Shown one piece after another: positions 41,621-52,460 of a stretch of 64,000 nt of DNA (position 1 is its first letter; each line of letters starts with the position of its first letter). The position numbers and the translations under genes were made by a program. Below the pieces are notes generated by a model. It did not search any database. It was not told the DNA's origin and worked only from the letters and a program-made list of their open reading frames with translations. This stretch comes from Prorocentrum cordatum (lineage: Eukaryota > Sar > Dinophyceae > Prorocentrales > Prorocentraceae): assembly GCA_963575745.1 (NCBI GenBank), contig CAUYUJ010000836.1:427951-491950 (forward strand), in the 5' to 3' direction.

Positions 41621-43012
41621 CGGTGGGCCTTTCTTGGGGTGCTCCAGGGCCGTCTTGGAGGCCATCTTGAGCGTCTTGGAGGCCTCTTGGGCCGTCTTGG
41701 GGGCCTCTTGGGGCCGTCTTGGGGGCCTCTTGGGCCGTCTTGGGGGCCTCTTGGGCCGTTTTGGGGCCATACTGGAGACCTCTTGGGCGATCTTTGGGGG
41801 CTATTGGGCTATCTCGGGCCGTCGGAAGGCCGAACAGAAGCAAATGTCAAAATCCTTCGAACACCTATGGAACATCAATGTTTTTGGCCTTGTCGGGCCT
41901 TCCTGGAGGCCCTCTTGGAGGCCTCTTGGGCCGTCTTGGGCCATCTCAGGGCCATCTTCGGCCGTCTTGGTGGGCGCCTGGCACGTCTGATGCCGTCGGA
42001 AGCCGTTTGGGAGGCCTCCCTGGGCCGACTTGGGGCCCTCTTGGATTGCTCCAGGGCCGTCTTGGAGGCCATCTTGGGCGTCTTACAGGCCTCCTGGGCC
42101 GTCTTGGGGGCCTCTTGGGGCCGTCTTGGGGGCCTCTTGGGCCGTTTTGGGGCCATATTGGATGCCTCTTGGGCGATCTTGGGAGATCTTTGGAGGCTCT
42201 TGGGCCGTCTCGGGCCGTCGGAAGGCCGAAAAGAAGCAACTGTCAAAATCCTTCGAACACCCTTGGAACATCGATATGTTTGGCCTCTTCTGGCCATCCT
42301 GGAGGCCCTCTTGGAAGCCTCTTGGGCCGTCTTGGGCCAGCTTCGAACCAACTTCGGCCATCTTGGTGGGCTCCTGGCCCGTCTGACGCCGTCGGAAGCC
42401 GTTTGGTGGGCCTCTTGGGGCCGACTTGGGGCCCTCCTGGGGTGCCCCAGGGCCGTCTTGGCGGGCCATCTTGAGCGTCTTGGAGGCCTTTTGGCCCATC
42501 TTGGGACCCTCTTGGGACCGTCTTGGGGGCTTCTTGGGCCGTCTCGGGACATCTTGGAGGCCTCGTGGGCGATCTTGGGGCGATTTTTGGGGCCTCTTGG
42601 GCCGCCTCGAGCCGTCGGAATGCCGAGAAGGAGCAAATGCCAAAATCCTTCGAAACCTTAGGACAACCGATGTTTTTGGCCTCTTCGGGCCCTCCTGGAG
42701 GACCTCTTGGAGGCCTCTTGGGCCTTCTTGGAGGCCTCTTGGGGGCCTCTTGGGCCGTCTCGGAGGCCATCTTCAGGCTATCTTAGGCCGTCTAGGGTAC
42801 ATCTTGGGCCGTCTTGGAGGCATCTTGGGGCCATCTGAGCCGTTTTGGAGGCCATCTTGGCCGTCTTGGAGTCATCTTGGCCGTCTTGGAGGCCATCTTG
42901 GGGCCGTCTGGGGCAGGATAACCGTTTGCAACCACCTCTTCCGGGTGTCCGGCGGGACGTGACGAAGCCCCAGGGGGCGTTCTTTTGGAACAAGAACCAA
43001 ACCAAAGGCCAT
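41621..43012 (+). repeat. CTTGGG minisatellite with ~396-bp higher-order unit
   Basis: Short blocks (GGGGGCCTCTTGGGCCGTCT) are grouped into larger units. The A-rich spacer AAAATCCTTCGAACACCT recurs at 41849, 42245 and 42642, with spacings of 396 and 397 bp. A CTCCAGGGCCGTCTTGGAGG block also recurs. Long frames on both strands change with unit phase. Confidence 0.88.
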
Positions 43013-43210
43013 ATCGTTCGGCACGCCAGGCACCCCTTTGATAAATCAAAAGGGGGCGGCTGATCGAAGACGCCTACGGCGAATCACCGCCGCCCCCTGT
43101 CTTTGTGGAAGCGCCTATGTGGCCGACAGCTGGGCTAGAGCTTGCCCAAGCTATCGGACCATGTGTTCCCCGAGTCGGTTTGGAAAACCTTCGGGGAACA
43201 CGTGGACATC
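43013..43210 (+). repeat. Hairpin module, copy B
   Basis: CCCCTTTGAT-AA-ATCAAAAGGGG (43033-43055) is a stem with one extra A. The downstream GGGGGCGGCTG can instead pair with CCGCCGCCCCC at 43088-43099. It ends with CTATCGGACCATGTGTTCCC and CTTCGGGGAACACGTGG. Confidence 0.85.
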
Positions 43211-44280
43211 TTGAAGGTCTTCTTGAAGGACGTCCTGGCCCTTTCGGGCCTTCTTGGAGGACGTCTTGGAGGTCTCTTGGGCCCTCTGGGGGCGCCTCGG
43301 GGCCGTCTTGTAGGCCATCTTGGGCGTCTTGGGCAGTGTTTGGGGCCTCTTGCGGCCGTCTTGGGGCCGTCTTGGGGCGCTCCTGGAGGCCTCTTGGGCC
43401 GTCTTGGGGCGCTCTTGGAGGCCTCCTGGGCTGTCTTTGGAGCGCCGGGAAGCCGAAAAGACAAAAAACAAAATCCTTCCAAAACCATAGTAAAGTGGAC
43501 GATTTTGGCCTCTTCGGGCCCTCCAATCAATGTTTTTGGCCTCTTCTGGCCTTCCTGGAGGCCCTCTTAGGGGGCCTCTTGGGCCGTCTTGGGCCAGCTT
43601 CGAGCCAACTTCGGCCATCTTGGTTGGTTCCTGGCACGTCTGACGCCGTCGGAAGCCGTTTGGGGGGCCTCTATGGGCCGACTTGGGGCCCTCTTGGAAT
43701 GCTCCAGGGCCGTCTTGGAGGCCATCTTGGGTGTCTTGGAGGGCATCTTGGGCGTGTTGGAGGCCTCTTGGGCCGTCTTGGGGCCCTCTTGGGGCCATCT
43801 TGGAGGCCACTTGGGCCGTCATGGGGCCCTCTTGGGGGCCTCTTGGGCGATCTTGGGCGATCTTGGGGGCCTCTTGGGCCGTCTTGAGCCGTCGGAATGC
43901 CGAGAAGAAGCAAATTCCAAAATCCTTCAAAAACCTAAGGAACATCAATGATTTTGCCCTCTTCGGGCCCTCCTGGAGGACCTCTTGGAGGCCTCTTGGG
44001 CCGTCTGGGAGGCCTCTTGGGAGCCTCTTGGGCCGTTTTGGACTATCTTGAGGCCATCTTAGGCGGTCTTGGGTGCATCTTGGGCCGTCTTGGAGGCATC
44101 TTGGGGCCATCTTAGCAGCCTTGGAGACCATCTTGGCCGTCTTGGAGGCATCTTGGAGGCCATCTTCGGCCAGCTTGAGCGAAAAAGCCGACGAGATTGG
44201 GGAATTGAGCGCCTTCCGGGTGGCCGGCGGGACGGGCCGAAGCCCCAGGGGGAGTTCTTTTGGAAACAGAGCCAAAACCA
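43211..44280 (+). repeat. CTTGGG minisatellite, second segment
   Basis: Same family. A-rich spacer boxes lie at about 43443-43530 and 43895-43955. Segments from about 43590 are closely repeated at 44560, after the next module. Confidence 0.87.
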
Positions 44281-44480
44281 AAACCTAGAGGGTTCGGCAC
44301 GCCAGGCACCCCTGTGATGAATCAACAGGGGGCGACGGATCGAAGACGCCTACGGCGAATCACCGCCGCCCCCTGCTTTTTTGGAAGCGCCTATGTGGCC
44401 GAACGTTGAGGCCAGACCTGCCAAGCTATCGGACCACGTGTTCCCCGAATCGGTTTGGAAAGCCTTCGGGGAACACGTGG
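44281..44480 (+). repeat. Hairpin module, copy C
   Basis: CCCCTGTGAT-GA-ATCAACAGGGG (44309-44331) has one bulged A. CAGGGGGCGACGG can alternatively pair with CCGCCGCCCCCTG (12 of 13). The remainder parallels copies A and B. Confidence 0.85.
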
Positions 44481-45235
44481 GCATCTTGAAGGTCATCTTG
44501 GCCGTCTTGGAGGCCTCTTGGGCAAGCTTTGGGCGATCTTTGGGGCTTTTTGGGCCGTCTCGGGCCAGCTTCGAGCCAACTTCGGCCATCTTGGTGGGTT
44601 CCTGGCACGTCTGAAGCCGTCGGAAGCCGTTTGGGGGGCCTCTATGGGCCGACTTGGGGCCCGCTTGGAATGCTCCAGGGCCGTCTTGGAGGCCATCTTG
44701 GGCGTCTGGGAGGCCATCTTGGGCGTGTTGGAGGCCTCTTGGGCCCTCTTGGGGCCCTCTAGGGGCCATCTTGGAGGCCACTTGGGCCATCATGGGGCTC
44801 TCTTGGGGGCCTCTTGGGCGATCTTGGGGGCTTCTTGGGCCGTCTTGAGCCGTCGGAGAGCCGAAAAGGCGCAAATGCCAAAATCCTTCAAAAACCACGG
44901 GAAAATCAATGATTCTTAGGCTTACGCCACACCGCCGACCCCTTGTTTATGCCAATCTGGGGGTAGTAGAAGCTGCGAAGGGGTGAAAAGGCGAGTGATA
45001 TTTGTTTGGTGTCTGTTCGCCGCCACCGCCAGAGGGTCTCGGGCAGTTCCGCGGGGAGGTCCGAGCGGACGGCGACACCGCGAGTTTTGGAGCCACTCGG
45101 GGGCCGTTTCGGAGCCTTTGGGGTGCTTCTTGGTGGTTCCTTGGGGCGTCTGGGCGGCCTCGTGAGGGCCTCTGGGGGCCTCTTGGGGCACTCTTGTGGC
45201 CCCCTGGGGCTCCTGGGGGCAGAACACTAGAGTTT
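44481..45235 (+). repeat. CTTGGG minisatellite, third segment, and transition
   Basis: Minisatellite to about 44915. Then about 200 bp of less repetitive DNA (44916-45110) follows, before a GGGGCCTCTTGGGGC-type repeat resumes. Confidence 0.75.
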
Positions 45236-47835
45236 CAACATGTTTGGTCGCCCTCTTGGGCCCCTATTGGTGCCGTCTTGGAGCCTTCTTGGGCCGTCTT
45301 GGGGACCTCTTGGGCCGTGTTGGGGCCGTCGTGGGCCGTCTGGAGGCCGTCTTGGGGGCCTCTTGGGCCATCTTGGGGCTGTCTATGGGGCCTCTTTGGC
45401 CGTCTTGGAGCGTCGGGAAGCCGAAAAGGCGGAAAAGCAAAAAACATCGAGAAACACCATGGAAAATCAACAATTGTAAACTCTTGGGGCCCTCTTGGCA
45501 CATTTGGGACCTCAAGCCGTCTTGGAGACCTCTTGGCCCGTCTTGGGGCCATCGTGGGCGTCTTGGAGCGGTCGTTTGGCGTCTCGGAGCCTTCGTGGGC
45601 CGTCTTGGAAGCCTCTTGGGGGCTTCGTGGCCCGTCTTGAGGCCCTCTTGGGCCAGGAAAAGCCCCGTGGATCGCTCGTCCCGGACCCCTCCCCACCTCC
45701 AAATCGGCCCTCTTGGGCCGTCTTGGGGACCTCTTGGGCCGTCTTGGGGCCGTCTTGGGCCGTCTGGAGGCCGTCTTGGGGGACTCTTGGGCCATCTTGT
45801 GGCTATCTTTGGGGCCTCTTTGCCTGTTTTGGAGCGTCGGGAAGCCGGAAAGGCGGAAAAGCAAAAAAACATTCGAAAAACAATACTGGAAACTCAGCAA
45901 TTTTCGGACTCTTTGGGCCTCTTGGGAAGCTCATTTGGGACTCAGCGCCCGTCCTTGGGACCCTCTGGCCCGTCTTGGGGCCATCGTGGGCGTCTTGGAG
46001 CGGTCGTTTGGCGTTCCCTCGGAGTCCTTCGTGAGCCGTCTTGGAAGCCTTTTGGGGGCTTCGTGGCCCGTCTTGAGGCCCTCTTGGGCCAGGAAAAGCC
46101 CCGTGGATCGCTCGTCCCGGCCCCCTCCCCCCCGTTTTGGTGACCTCTTGGGCCGTCTTGGGGCCGTCTTGGGCCGTCTGGAGGCCGTCTTGGGGGAGTC
46201 TTGGGCCATCTTGGGGCTATCTTTGGGGCCTCTTCGCGCGTCTTGGAGCGTCGGGAAGCCGGAAAGGCGGAAGAGGAAAAAACATCGAAAAACACTATGG
46301 AAAATCAGCAATTTTAGACTCTTTGGGCCCTCTTGGGAAGCTCATTTGGGACCTCAAGGCTGTCTTGGAGACCTCTTGGCCCGTCTTGGGGCCATCGTGG
46401 GCGTCTTGGAGCGGTCGTTTGGCGTCTCGGAGCCTTCGTGGGCCGTCTTGGAGGCCTCTTGGGGGCTTCGTGGCCCGTCTTGAGGCCCTCTTGGGCCAGG
46501 AAAAGCCCCGTGGATCGCTCGTCCCGGACCCCTCCCCACCTCCAAATCGGCTCTCTTGGGCCGTCTTGGGGACCTCTTGGGCCGTCTTGGGGCCGTCTTG
46601 GGCTGTCTGGAGGCCGTCTTGGGGGACTCTTGGGCCATCTTGGGGCTATCTTTGGGGCCTCTTCGCGCGTCTTGGAGCGTCGGGAAGCCGGAAAGGCGGA
46701 AAAGGAAAAAACATCGAAAAACACGCTGGAAAATCAGCAAAGTTAGACTCTTTGGGCCTTCTTGGGAAGCTCATTTGGGACCTCAAGGCCGTCTTGGAGA
46801 CCTCTTGGCCCGTCTTGGGGCCATCGTGGGCGTCTTGGAGCGGTCGTTTGGCGTCTCGGAGCCTTCGTGGGCCGTCTTGGAAGCCTCTTGGGGGCTTCGT
46901 GGCCCGTCTTGAGGCCCTCTTGGGCCAGGAAAAGCTCCGTGGATCGCTCGTCCCGGACCCCCCCCCCCTCCAAATCGGCCCTCTTGGGCCGTCTTGGGGA
47001 CCTCTTGGGCCGTCTTGGGGCCGTCTTGGGCCGTCTGGAGGCCGTCTTGGGGGCCTCTTGGGCCATCTTGGGGCTATCTTTGGGGCCTCTTTGCGCGTCT
47101 TGGAGCGTCGGGAAGCCGGAAAGGCGGAAAGCAAAAACATCGAAAAACACTTGGAAAATCAACAATTTTAGACTCTTTGGGCCCTCTTGGGAGGCTTGTT
47201 TGGGACCTCGGGGGCCGTCTTGGAGACCTCTTGGCCCGTCTTGGGGCCATCGTGGGCGTCTTGGAGCGGTCGTTTGGCGTCTCGGAGCCTTCGTGGGCCG
47301 TCTTGGAGGCCTCTTGGGGGCTTCGTGGCCCGTCTTGAGGCCCTCTTGGGCCAGGAAAAGCCCCGTGGATCGCTCGTCCCGGCCCCCCCCCCCCTCCAAA
47401 TCGGCCCTCTTGGGCCGTTTTGGGACCTCTTGGGCCGTCTTGGGGCCGTCTTGGGCCGTCTGGAGGCCGTCTTGGGGGAGTCTTGGGCCATCTTGGGGCT
47501 ATCTTTGGGGCCTCTTCGCGCGTCTTGGAGCGTCGGGAAGCCGGAAAGGCGGAACAGGAAAAAACATCGAAAAACACTCTGGAAAATCAGCAATTTTAGA
47601 CTCTTTGGGCCCTCTTGGGAAGCTCATTTGGGACCTCAAGGCCGTCTTGGAGACCTCTTGGCCCGTCTTGGGGCCATCGTGGGCGTCTTGGAGCGGTCGT
47701 TTGGCGTCTCGGAGCCTTCGTGGGCCGTCTTGGAAGCCTCTTGGGGGCTTCGTGGCCCGTCTTGAGGCCCTCTTGGGCCAGGAAAAGCCCCGTGGATCGC
47801 TCGTCCCGGACCCCCCCCCCCCCTCCAAATCGACC
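45236..47835 (+). repeat. About 427-bp higher-order satellite, six units
   Basis: The marker CCGTGGATCGCTCGTCCCGG occurs at 45665, 46101, 46508, 46937 (CTCCGTGG variant), 47363 and 47790. Spacings are 436, 407, 429, 426 and 427 bp. Each unit combines CTTGGG minisatellite, an A-rich spacer (GGCGGAAAAGCAAAAAACAT), the phrase TTGGGAAGCTCATTTGGGAC and the marker with a C-run. Unit lengths are not multiples of three, so the long frames on both strands are not a conserved protein. Confidence 0.93.
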
Positions 47836-48250
47836 GGACCAGGCTCCCGGGGGAGGGGTTTGGGGAGGGGGAAGCATCTCACACGCCGATGATCCCCAAG
47901 GGGTCGGCGGATTTTGGCCTCTTCGGACTCTCCTGGAGGACCTCTTGGAGGCCTCTTGGGCCGTCTGGGAGGCCTCTGGGGGGCCTCTTGGGCCGTCTTG
48001 GGCCGTCTTGGACTCTCTTGGGCCGTTTTGGAGGCCGTCTTGGACCGTCTTGGAGGCATCATAAGGCCATCTTAGCCGTCTTAGAGACCATCCTGGCCGT
48101 CTTAGAGGCATCTTGGAGGCCATCTTGGAACCGTCTGGGGCAGGAAATTGGGGAATTGAGCTCCTGGGCATCCTTTCCGGGTGGCCGGCGGGACGGGCCG
48201 AAGCCCACTGGGGAGTTCTTTTAGAAAAAGAACCAAAACCAAAACCTGAA
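47836..48250 (+). repeat. CTTGGG minisatellite, fourth segment
   Basis: Continues from the satellite after a short GGCTCCCGGGGGAGGGGTTT junction. Confidence 0.8.
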
Positions 48251-48310
48251 ACGTCCAGCACGCCGTGCACCCCTGCAAGCAGGGGGCGGCGGATATAGTG
48301 ACCGTCGGCC
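48251..48310 (+). repeat. Hairpin module, copy D (partial)
   Basis: GCACGCCGTGCA, then CCCCTGC-AA-GCAGGGG (48269-48284, perfect 7-bp stem), then GGCGGCGGATATAGTGACCG. The second half of the module is missing or decayed. Confidence 0.75.
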
Positions 48311-49000
48311 CCTCCCGCCACCGTGCCTAGGTTGAAGGTGTAGGTCAGAGGCCTCTTGGATGCCTGTGGGGATATCTCTGGGGACCTCTCGGCAGCTTCT
48401 TGGAGGCGTATTTTGGGTGCGTCTTGGGGCCTCACGGGGCCTCTTGGGGGTCTCGTGGGGCCTAGTTTGGGCATCTGGGATGCCCCTTCGGGGCCCGCTG
48501 GCAGTCTCGGGGACCATCTTGGGGCGGAGAGCGTGACATGTTAGTTCGAGTTCCCCTTCTTGGGGTCTTCTTGGGTCCCTCTTGGGCCGTTTGGGAGGCC
48601 TCTTGGGCCGTCTAGGGCTTCTCTTCGACCCTATCTAGGCCCTCTTGGGGGCCTTTTGCGGGCCTCTTGAGCCGTCTGGGGGCGATCTTGGAGGCCTCTT
48701 GGGCGGTCTTGGAGCGTCGGAAGTCTGAAAAGGCGAGAACGTTCAAATCCATTCTGATAACCTAGAGAACATCAATGATTTTGGTATCTCGGGACCTCTT
48801 GGGGGGCCTCTTGACATCGTGGGTAGTCTTGGGGCCTTTGGGGCAGTCTCGAGGCGTTCTTGGGCCTTCTTGGGCGCTTCTCAGGAATTCTTAGTTGCTT
48901 CTGGTAGTTTTGGGCGGGGTCACCGTCCCAGAGGCCTACGTGACAAATCCTGGCAGCTCCCAAGAGTTCTGTGGAGCGCCTGAGAATTACAGGAATTGCG
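48311..49000 (+). repeat. CTTGGG minisatellite, final segment
   Basis: Includes the spacer-like box at about 48715-48782 (GCGTCGGAAGTCTGAAAAGG, then AGAACATCAATGATTTTGG). It fades out by about 49000. Confidence 0.78.
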
Positions 49001-49740
49001 TTGTCAAGGCCCTTAAGCATCTTACAGATCCCCCATCCACGGCTCAGAAAATTGCATGAGCCTTGGGGCACTCCACGACTTGCTGAAGGCACGGTGGCGG
49101 GTTATGATCGAGGGCCACAAGAAAGATGACGGACGGAAATTAGTGCTTGAATTGCTTACTATTTCCTGCTCCGAGATGCCCCCGAAGGCCGTGCACATCA
49201 ATACCACTCTTCGTACCAATCTCCTACGTCGCACCGGTGTCTTCTGGGCGACTGCCATGTTCGCAGAGCGAGAGTTGCCGAGGGGCGCTTGTGGCATTTC
49301 TATTGTCTCGGGTGCGCGCGTCCGTGGTGTTGTTTGGAGTAGCTGTGGTTTCGGAAGCGTGACTGCGTTGTACTTCACGAGCGATTGTGGCCTCGAGAGG
49401 GTAAGCGTGTTGTAACTGACGTGGGGACTTGGCCCAGTGAGCGCGATGAAAGTATGAAGCCACAATGGCATTCGACCTGTGAGCGCGAGCTCTCGGTCGA
49501 GCACAGTGACCTCTGGCGGCGGGCGTGCGACTGGCTGGTGCTTCACGGAGCACTTTTTCTGCGGGAGCGTGTTGTTTTGTGACTTCGCACGGGATGGTGG
49601 CCTCGGGAGCGCGGCCGCGAGGTACTCCACGAGAGAGCGTCGGTGGGCAACGCGCGTTCGCTGCGACTTGCGAGGGGCTCTGGCCTCGGCAGCGCGAGCG
49701 GGTCACAGCAGAGTCGTGACCGCGGTGCCAGGAGCGCGAG
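49001..49740. repeat. Degenerate repeat with GGCCTCGGGAGCGCG boxes
   Basis: Blocks such as TTGTGACTTCGCACGGGATG and GTGGCCTCGGGAGCGCG recur loosely every 60-70 bp from about 49280. Similar blocks appear at about 50375-50475. Upstream (49001-49280) nothing is recognised. Confidence 0.5.
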
Positions 49741-49769
49741 CGTGGGGGAGCTCCCAAAGTGTAGGTCGG

Positions 49770-49870
49770 GGGATTACATGCGAACCCTACCCCTACCCCC
49801 CACGATTTCTGAGGGGAGCCCCACCCTCCCACTCAGAAATTGGGGGGGGGTAGGGGTAGGGTTCGCATGT
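49770..49870. repeat. Foldback with ~37-bp arms
   Basis: CATGCGAACCCTACCCCTAC near 49778 is inverted as GTAGGGGTAGGGTTCGCATG ending at 49869. The pairing extends inward through CCCCCC and TTTCTGAG. The loop is about 20 nt. It could form a stable cruciform or hairpin. Confidence 0.85.
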
Positions 49871-49984
49871 GGCCCCCTATCTTGTCCGTGGAGACACCGG
49901 TGGTTGCGACCGCGACTTCGGGGGGCGGCTTTCGGCGTCCCCCAGGTTGCGCGGTCTGCGGTTCTTCGGGCGCTGCCCCGGCTT

Positions 49985-50190
49985 AGTCGGTCTTGGGTCT
50001 TGGGTTCCTCGGGCGCTTCTCGGGTTGCTCGGTCTTGGGTGCCTCGGTCAGGGCTCCTCGGGTGTTCACCGGGTCTTTGATCTTGGGTTTCTGGGGTTCG
50101 CTAGGCGTCTCTCGGGTGTTCGGTCTTGGTCTCCTCGAGCGACTCTCGGGTTGCTCGGTCATTTGCCCCTCGGGTGCCTCACTTGGATTC
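49985..50190 (+). repeat. TCGGTCTTGGG / CTCGGGYG minisatellite
   Basis: Degenerate units of about 30 bp combining TCGGTCTTGGGTTCC and TCGGGCGCTTCTCGGGTTGC. Confidence 0.75.
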
Positions 50191-50194
50191 ATCG

Positions 50195-50312
50195 GGTTCC
50201 CATGCCAATCAATGCCAAGCGATGCTACGCAACGCCCAGCATCGGGAAGCAACTCTAAGCGATACCAAGCAACTCTGAGGAATGCCAAGCAATGCCCAGC
50301 AGTGCAAGCTAC
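50195..50312 (-). repeat. 10-bp repeat ATGCCAAGCA
   Basis: Degenerate units whose reverse complement (TTGGCATTGC) forms a much longer array at 55975-56620. Confidence 0.75.
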
Positions 50313-50534
50313 TTGCCCAGGAAGTGTTCTCCAGATTGGTGTCGCGCCGGGTCTATATTCCAGGAATTTTGGCTCGGTGACGCGAGAGCTTGGAAATTTC
50401 AAGAGATCGTGGCCCCGGGAGCGCGCAGTCCTCGCAATCTACGAAGCATGGTGGTCTTGGGAGCGCGAGGCTGTTGGATCTGCACGTGTTGCAGCGCACC
50501 CGACAGCGCAGGGTGAGAATGCTTGGGCGAGGTG

Positions 50535-50755
50535 GTGACCAGGTGGGGGGTCATCAGGGGCAACGATATGGGCACAAGGGGGGGAATGCATCGATCCCCA
50601 ATCGCCGCCCATTGATTGATCGCCGATAGGGTCCCGCTAGCCCCCACCTGCCCAGGAACGTAGGCATTCACCATCGGGGGCCTATCGCCGATCTATCGGC
50701 GAGTATCGCTGGTTCCAGGTCGAGGTTTCCCGCCCGCCCTATGCCCAATCCTCCC
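50535..50755. repeat. Dispersed ATCGCCGAT/ATCGGCGAT repeat, copy 2
   Basis: Same block order as within 19881-20500: CAGGGGCAACGAT, GATCCCCAATCGCCG, CATTCACCATCGGGGGCC, ATCGCCGATCTATCGGCGA, then GGTTCCAGGTCGAGG. Confidence 0.72.
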
Positions 50756-50868
50756 CCCCTCCTCCTCCTCCTCCTCCTCCTCCTCCTCCTCCTCCTCCTC
50801 CTCCTCCTCCTCCCTCCTCTCCTCCTCCTCCTCCTCCTCCTCCTCCTCCTCCCTCCCCCATCTTTGCC
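50756..50868 (+). repeat. (CTC)n microsatellite
   Basis: Nearly pure CTC triplets with two CCC interruptions. Confidence 0.95.
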
Positions 50869-51325
50869 CCTCAGGTCAGGGTTGCTTCTGGGCGAGAAAT
50901 CATAGGGGGGGGGCGGGTCGCACAGGCCCAGTCGTGCGGGCCTTCGCGGGACCCTCGAGAGCGGCGGCCGAAGGGAGCGAGGCTAGGGTGAGCTCGTGGA
51001 GCGTGCCAGGCGCTGCCTCGCTCAGTTACACCGCGGCGCCGCAGTACTCCTATGCAGCCCAGGGGGGGGGGGGGTCGGGGGCGGGATGTGCGCAGGAGTC
51101 TCAGCGTAGGGAAATATCGGACCGACACGTTTTTTTCGTTCTCGTTTTTTGGTTCCTGGGGAGCACCTTGTCGCCACGGCGGGATTCGCTTCGGAGTCCG
51201 TGGCGGATCGCACAATGGGAAAAGTCCGGAGAGGAAGTGGTGGGGGAAGGATTGGAGCTGGAGGGAGTGGTGCCCCAATTTCGCTGCGTTGTGTTGATTC
51301 GGAAGAGCGTGTTCTACCGCTGCTG
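50869..51325. other. Unassigned spacer
   Basis: No recognised feature; a G-run lies at about 51062-51073. Confidence 0.35.
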
Positions 51326-51548
51326 GCGGAAAACCGGGGGGGGTCACTACCGGTTCGATCCCCTCTTCCTCCCCCCCTCCGGAAAACCGGGGGGGGGTCA
51401 CTACCGGTTCGAACCCCTCCCCCCCCCCCAGCTCATCATGAAAAGGGGTGGGGGTCACTACCGGTTCGAACCCCTCCCCCCCCCCCCCCACGAAAACCGG
51501 GGGGGGTCACTACCGGTTCGAACCCCCCCCCCCCCTCGAAAACCGAGT
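51326..51548 (+). repeat. About 54-bp repeat with GGTCACTACCGGTTCGAACC, forward array
   Basis: Four units, starting at about 51328, 51381, 51436 and 51490, plus a partial fifth. Each reads GAAAACCGGGGGGG, GTCACTACCGGTTCGAACCC, then a C-run. GGTTCGAACC is itself a perfect palindrome. Confidence 0.9.
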
Positions 51549-52175
51549 GGGGGTGCGGCAGTGGTGGGGACGGTGTTGGTGGGGACAGTGGTGAGGGGAG
51601 ATAGCGGGACAGTGGTGGGGACAGTGGGACAGTGGGACAGTGGTGGGGACGGTAGTGGTGGGGACAGTGGTGGGGACAATGGTGGGAACAGGGGGGGACA
51701 GTGGACAGTGGTGGTGACGGTGGTGGTGGGGACAGTGGTGTGGGGACAATGGGAATGAGGTGGAAACAGTGGGACAGTGGAGGGTACAATGGTGGTGGGG
51801 ACAGTGGTGAAGGCGGTGGCGAGGACGGCGGTGGGACAATGGGACAGAGGTACAGTGGGGACAGTGGTGGGGACAGTGGGGACAGTGGTGGGAACAGTGG
51901 GACAGCTCAGTGGGACAGCGGAGGAGTCAGTGGGACAGTGGGGACAGTGGGGATAGTCGGGCAGTGGTTGGGGCCGTGGAGACAGTGGGGAGAGTGGAAC
52001 CGTGGTGGGAACAGTTCTGGGGACAGCGGGGACAGTGCGACAGTGGTGGGGCCACTGGTGGGGACAGTAGGGGCGGTGGTGGAACCAGTGGGGACAGCGG
52101 TGGTGAGGACAGTGGTGCTGGGAACACCAGTGGGGGATGTGATGCGGACGGTGGTGGGGACCGGGAGTCGTTTGC
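51549..52175 (+). repeat. GTGGGGACAGTGG minisatellite, about 620 bp
   Basis: Degenerate 9-15-bp units mixing GTGGGGACAGTGG, GGGACAGTGGGACAGTGG and GGTGGTGGGGACAGTGG. It has very high potential for G-quadruplexes on the plus strand. Confidence 0.88.
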
Positions 52176-52199
52176 TGGCGGTGAGTAGGGGGGGGGGGG

Positions 52200-52375
52200 A
52201 AAGGGGAAGGGGGGGTGCGAACCGGTAGTGGCCCCCTCCAGTTTTCCGGATCCGGAGGGTGGGGGGGGGGGGAGGGTTCGAACCGGTAGTGACCCCCCCG
52301 GTTTTCCAGATCCGGAGGGGGGGGGGGGGAGGGGTTCGACCCGGTAGTGACCCCCCCCGGTTTTCCGGGGGGGGG
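52200..52375 (-). repeat. Inverted array of the GGTTCGAACCGGTAGTGACC repeat
   Basis: Three units at about 52212, 52271 and 52332, reading GGTTCGAACCGGTAGTGACC, then CCCCGGTTTTCC. This is the reverse complement of the array at 51326-51548, so the two arrays flank the minisatellite in opposite orientation. G-runs follow to about 52460. Confidence 0.9.
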
Positions 52376-52460
52376 GGAGGGTTAGGGGGGGGGTATGGGG
52401 GACGGGGGGGGGGGGGAGCAGGGGGGGGGGGGGGGGGATTTTCGGAGGGGGGGGGGGGCG

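Noticed and set aside
45236-47835. CRISPR-like regular spacing of a repeated marker
   Set aside because: The whole 427-bp unit is homologous, not just the marker. There are no unique spacers, and the DNA is eukaryotic.
40556-48780. Long Pro/Arg/Gln-rich or Trp/Gly/Leu-rich proteins on both strands
   Set aside because: Their period equals the minisatellite. Higher-order units of 397, 407 and 427 bp are not multiples of three, so no frame is conserved.
49770-49870. Telomeric remnant from GTAGGGGTAGGG
   Set aside because: Only two repeats per arm, present as an inverted pair. It is better explained as a foldback.
51326-52375. tRNA genes or tRNA-derived SINEs, because of the GGTTCGAACC box-B-like motif
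   Set aside because: There is no A box and no T-stem pairing around the motif. It is a simple palindrome within a tandem unit.
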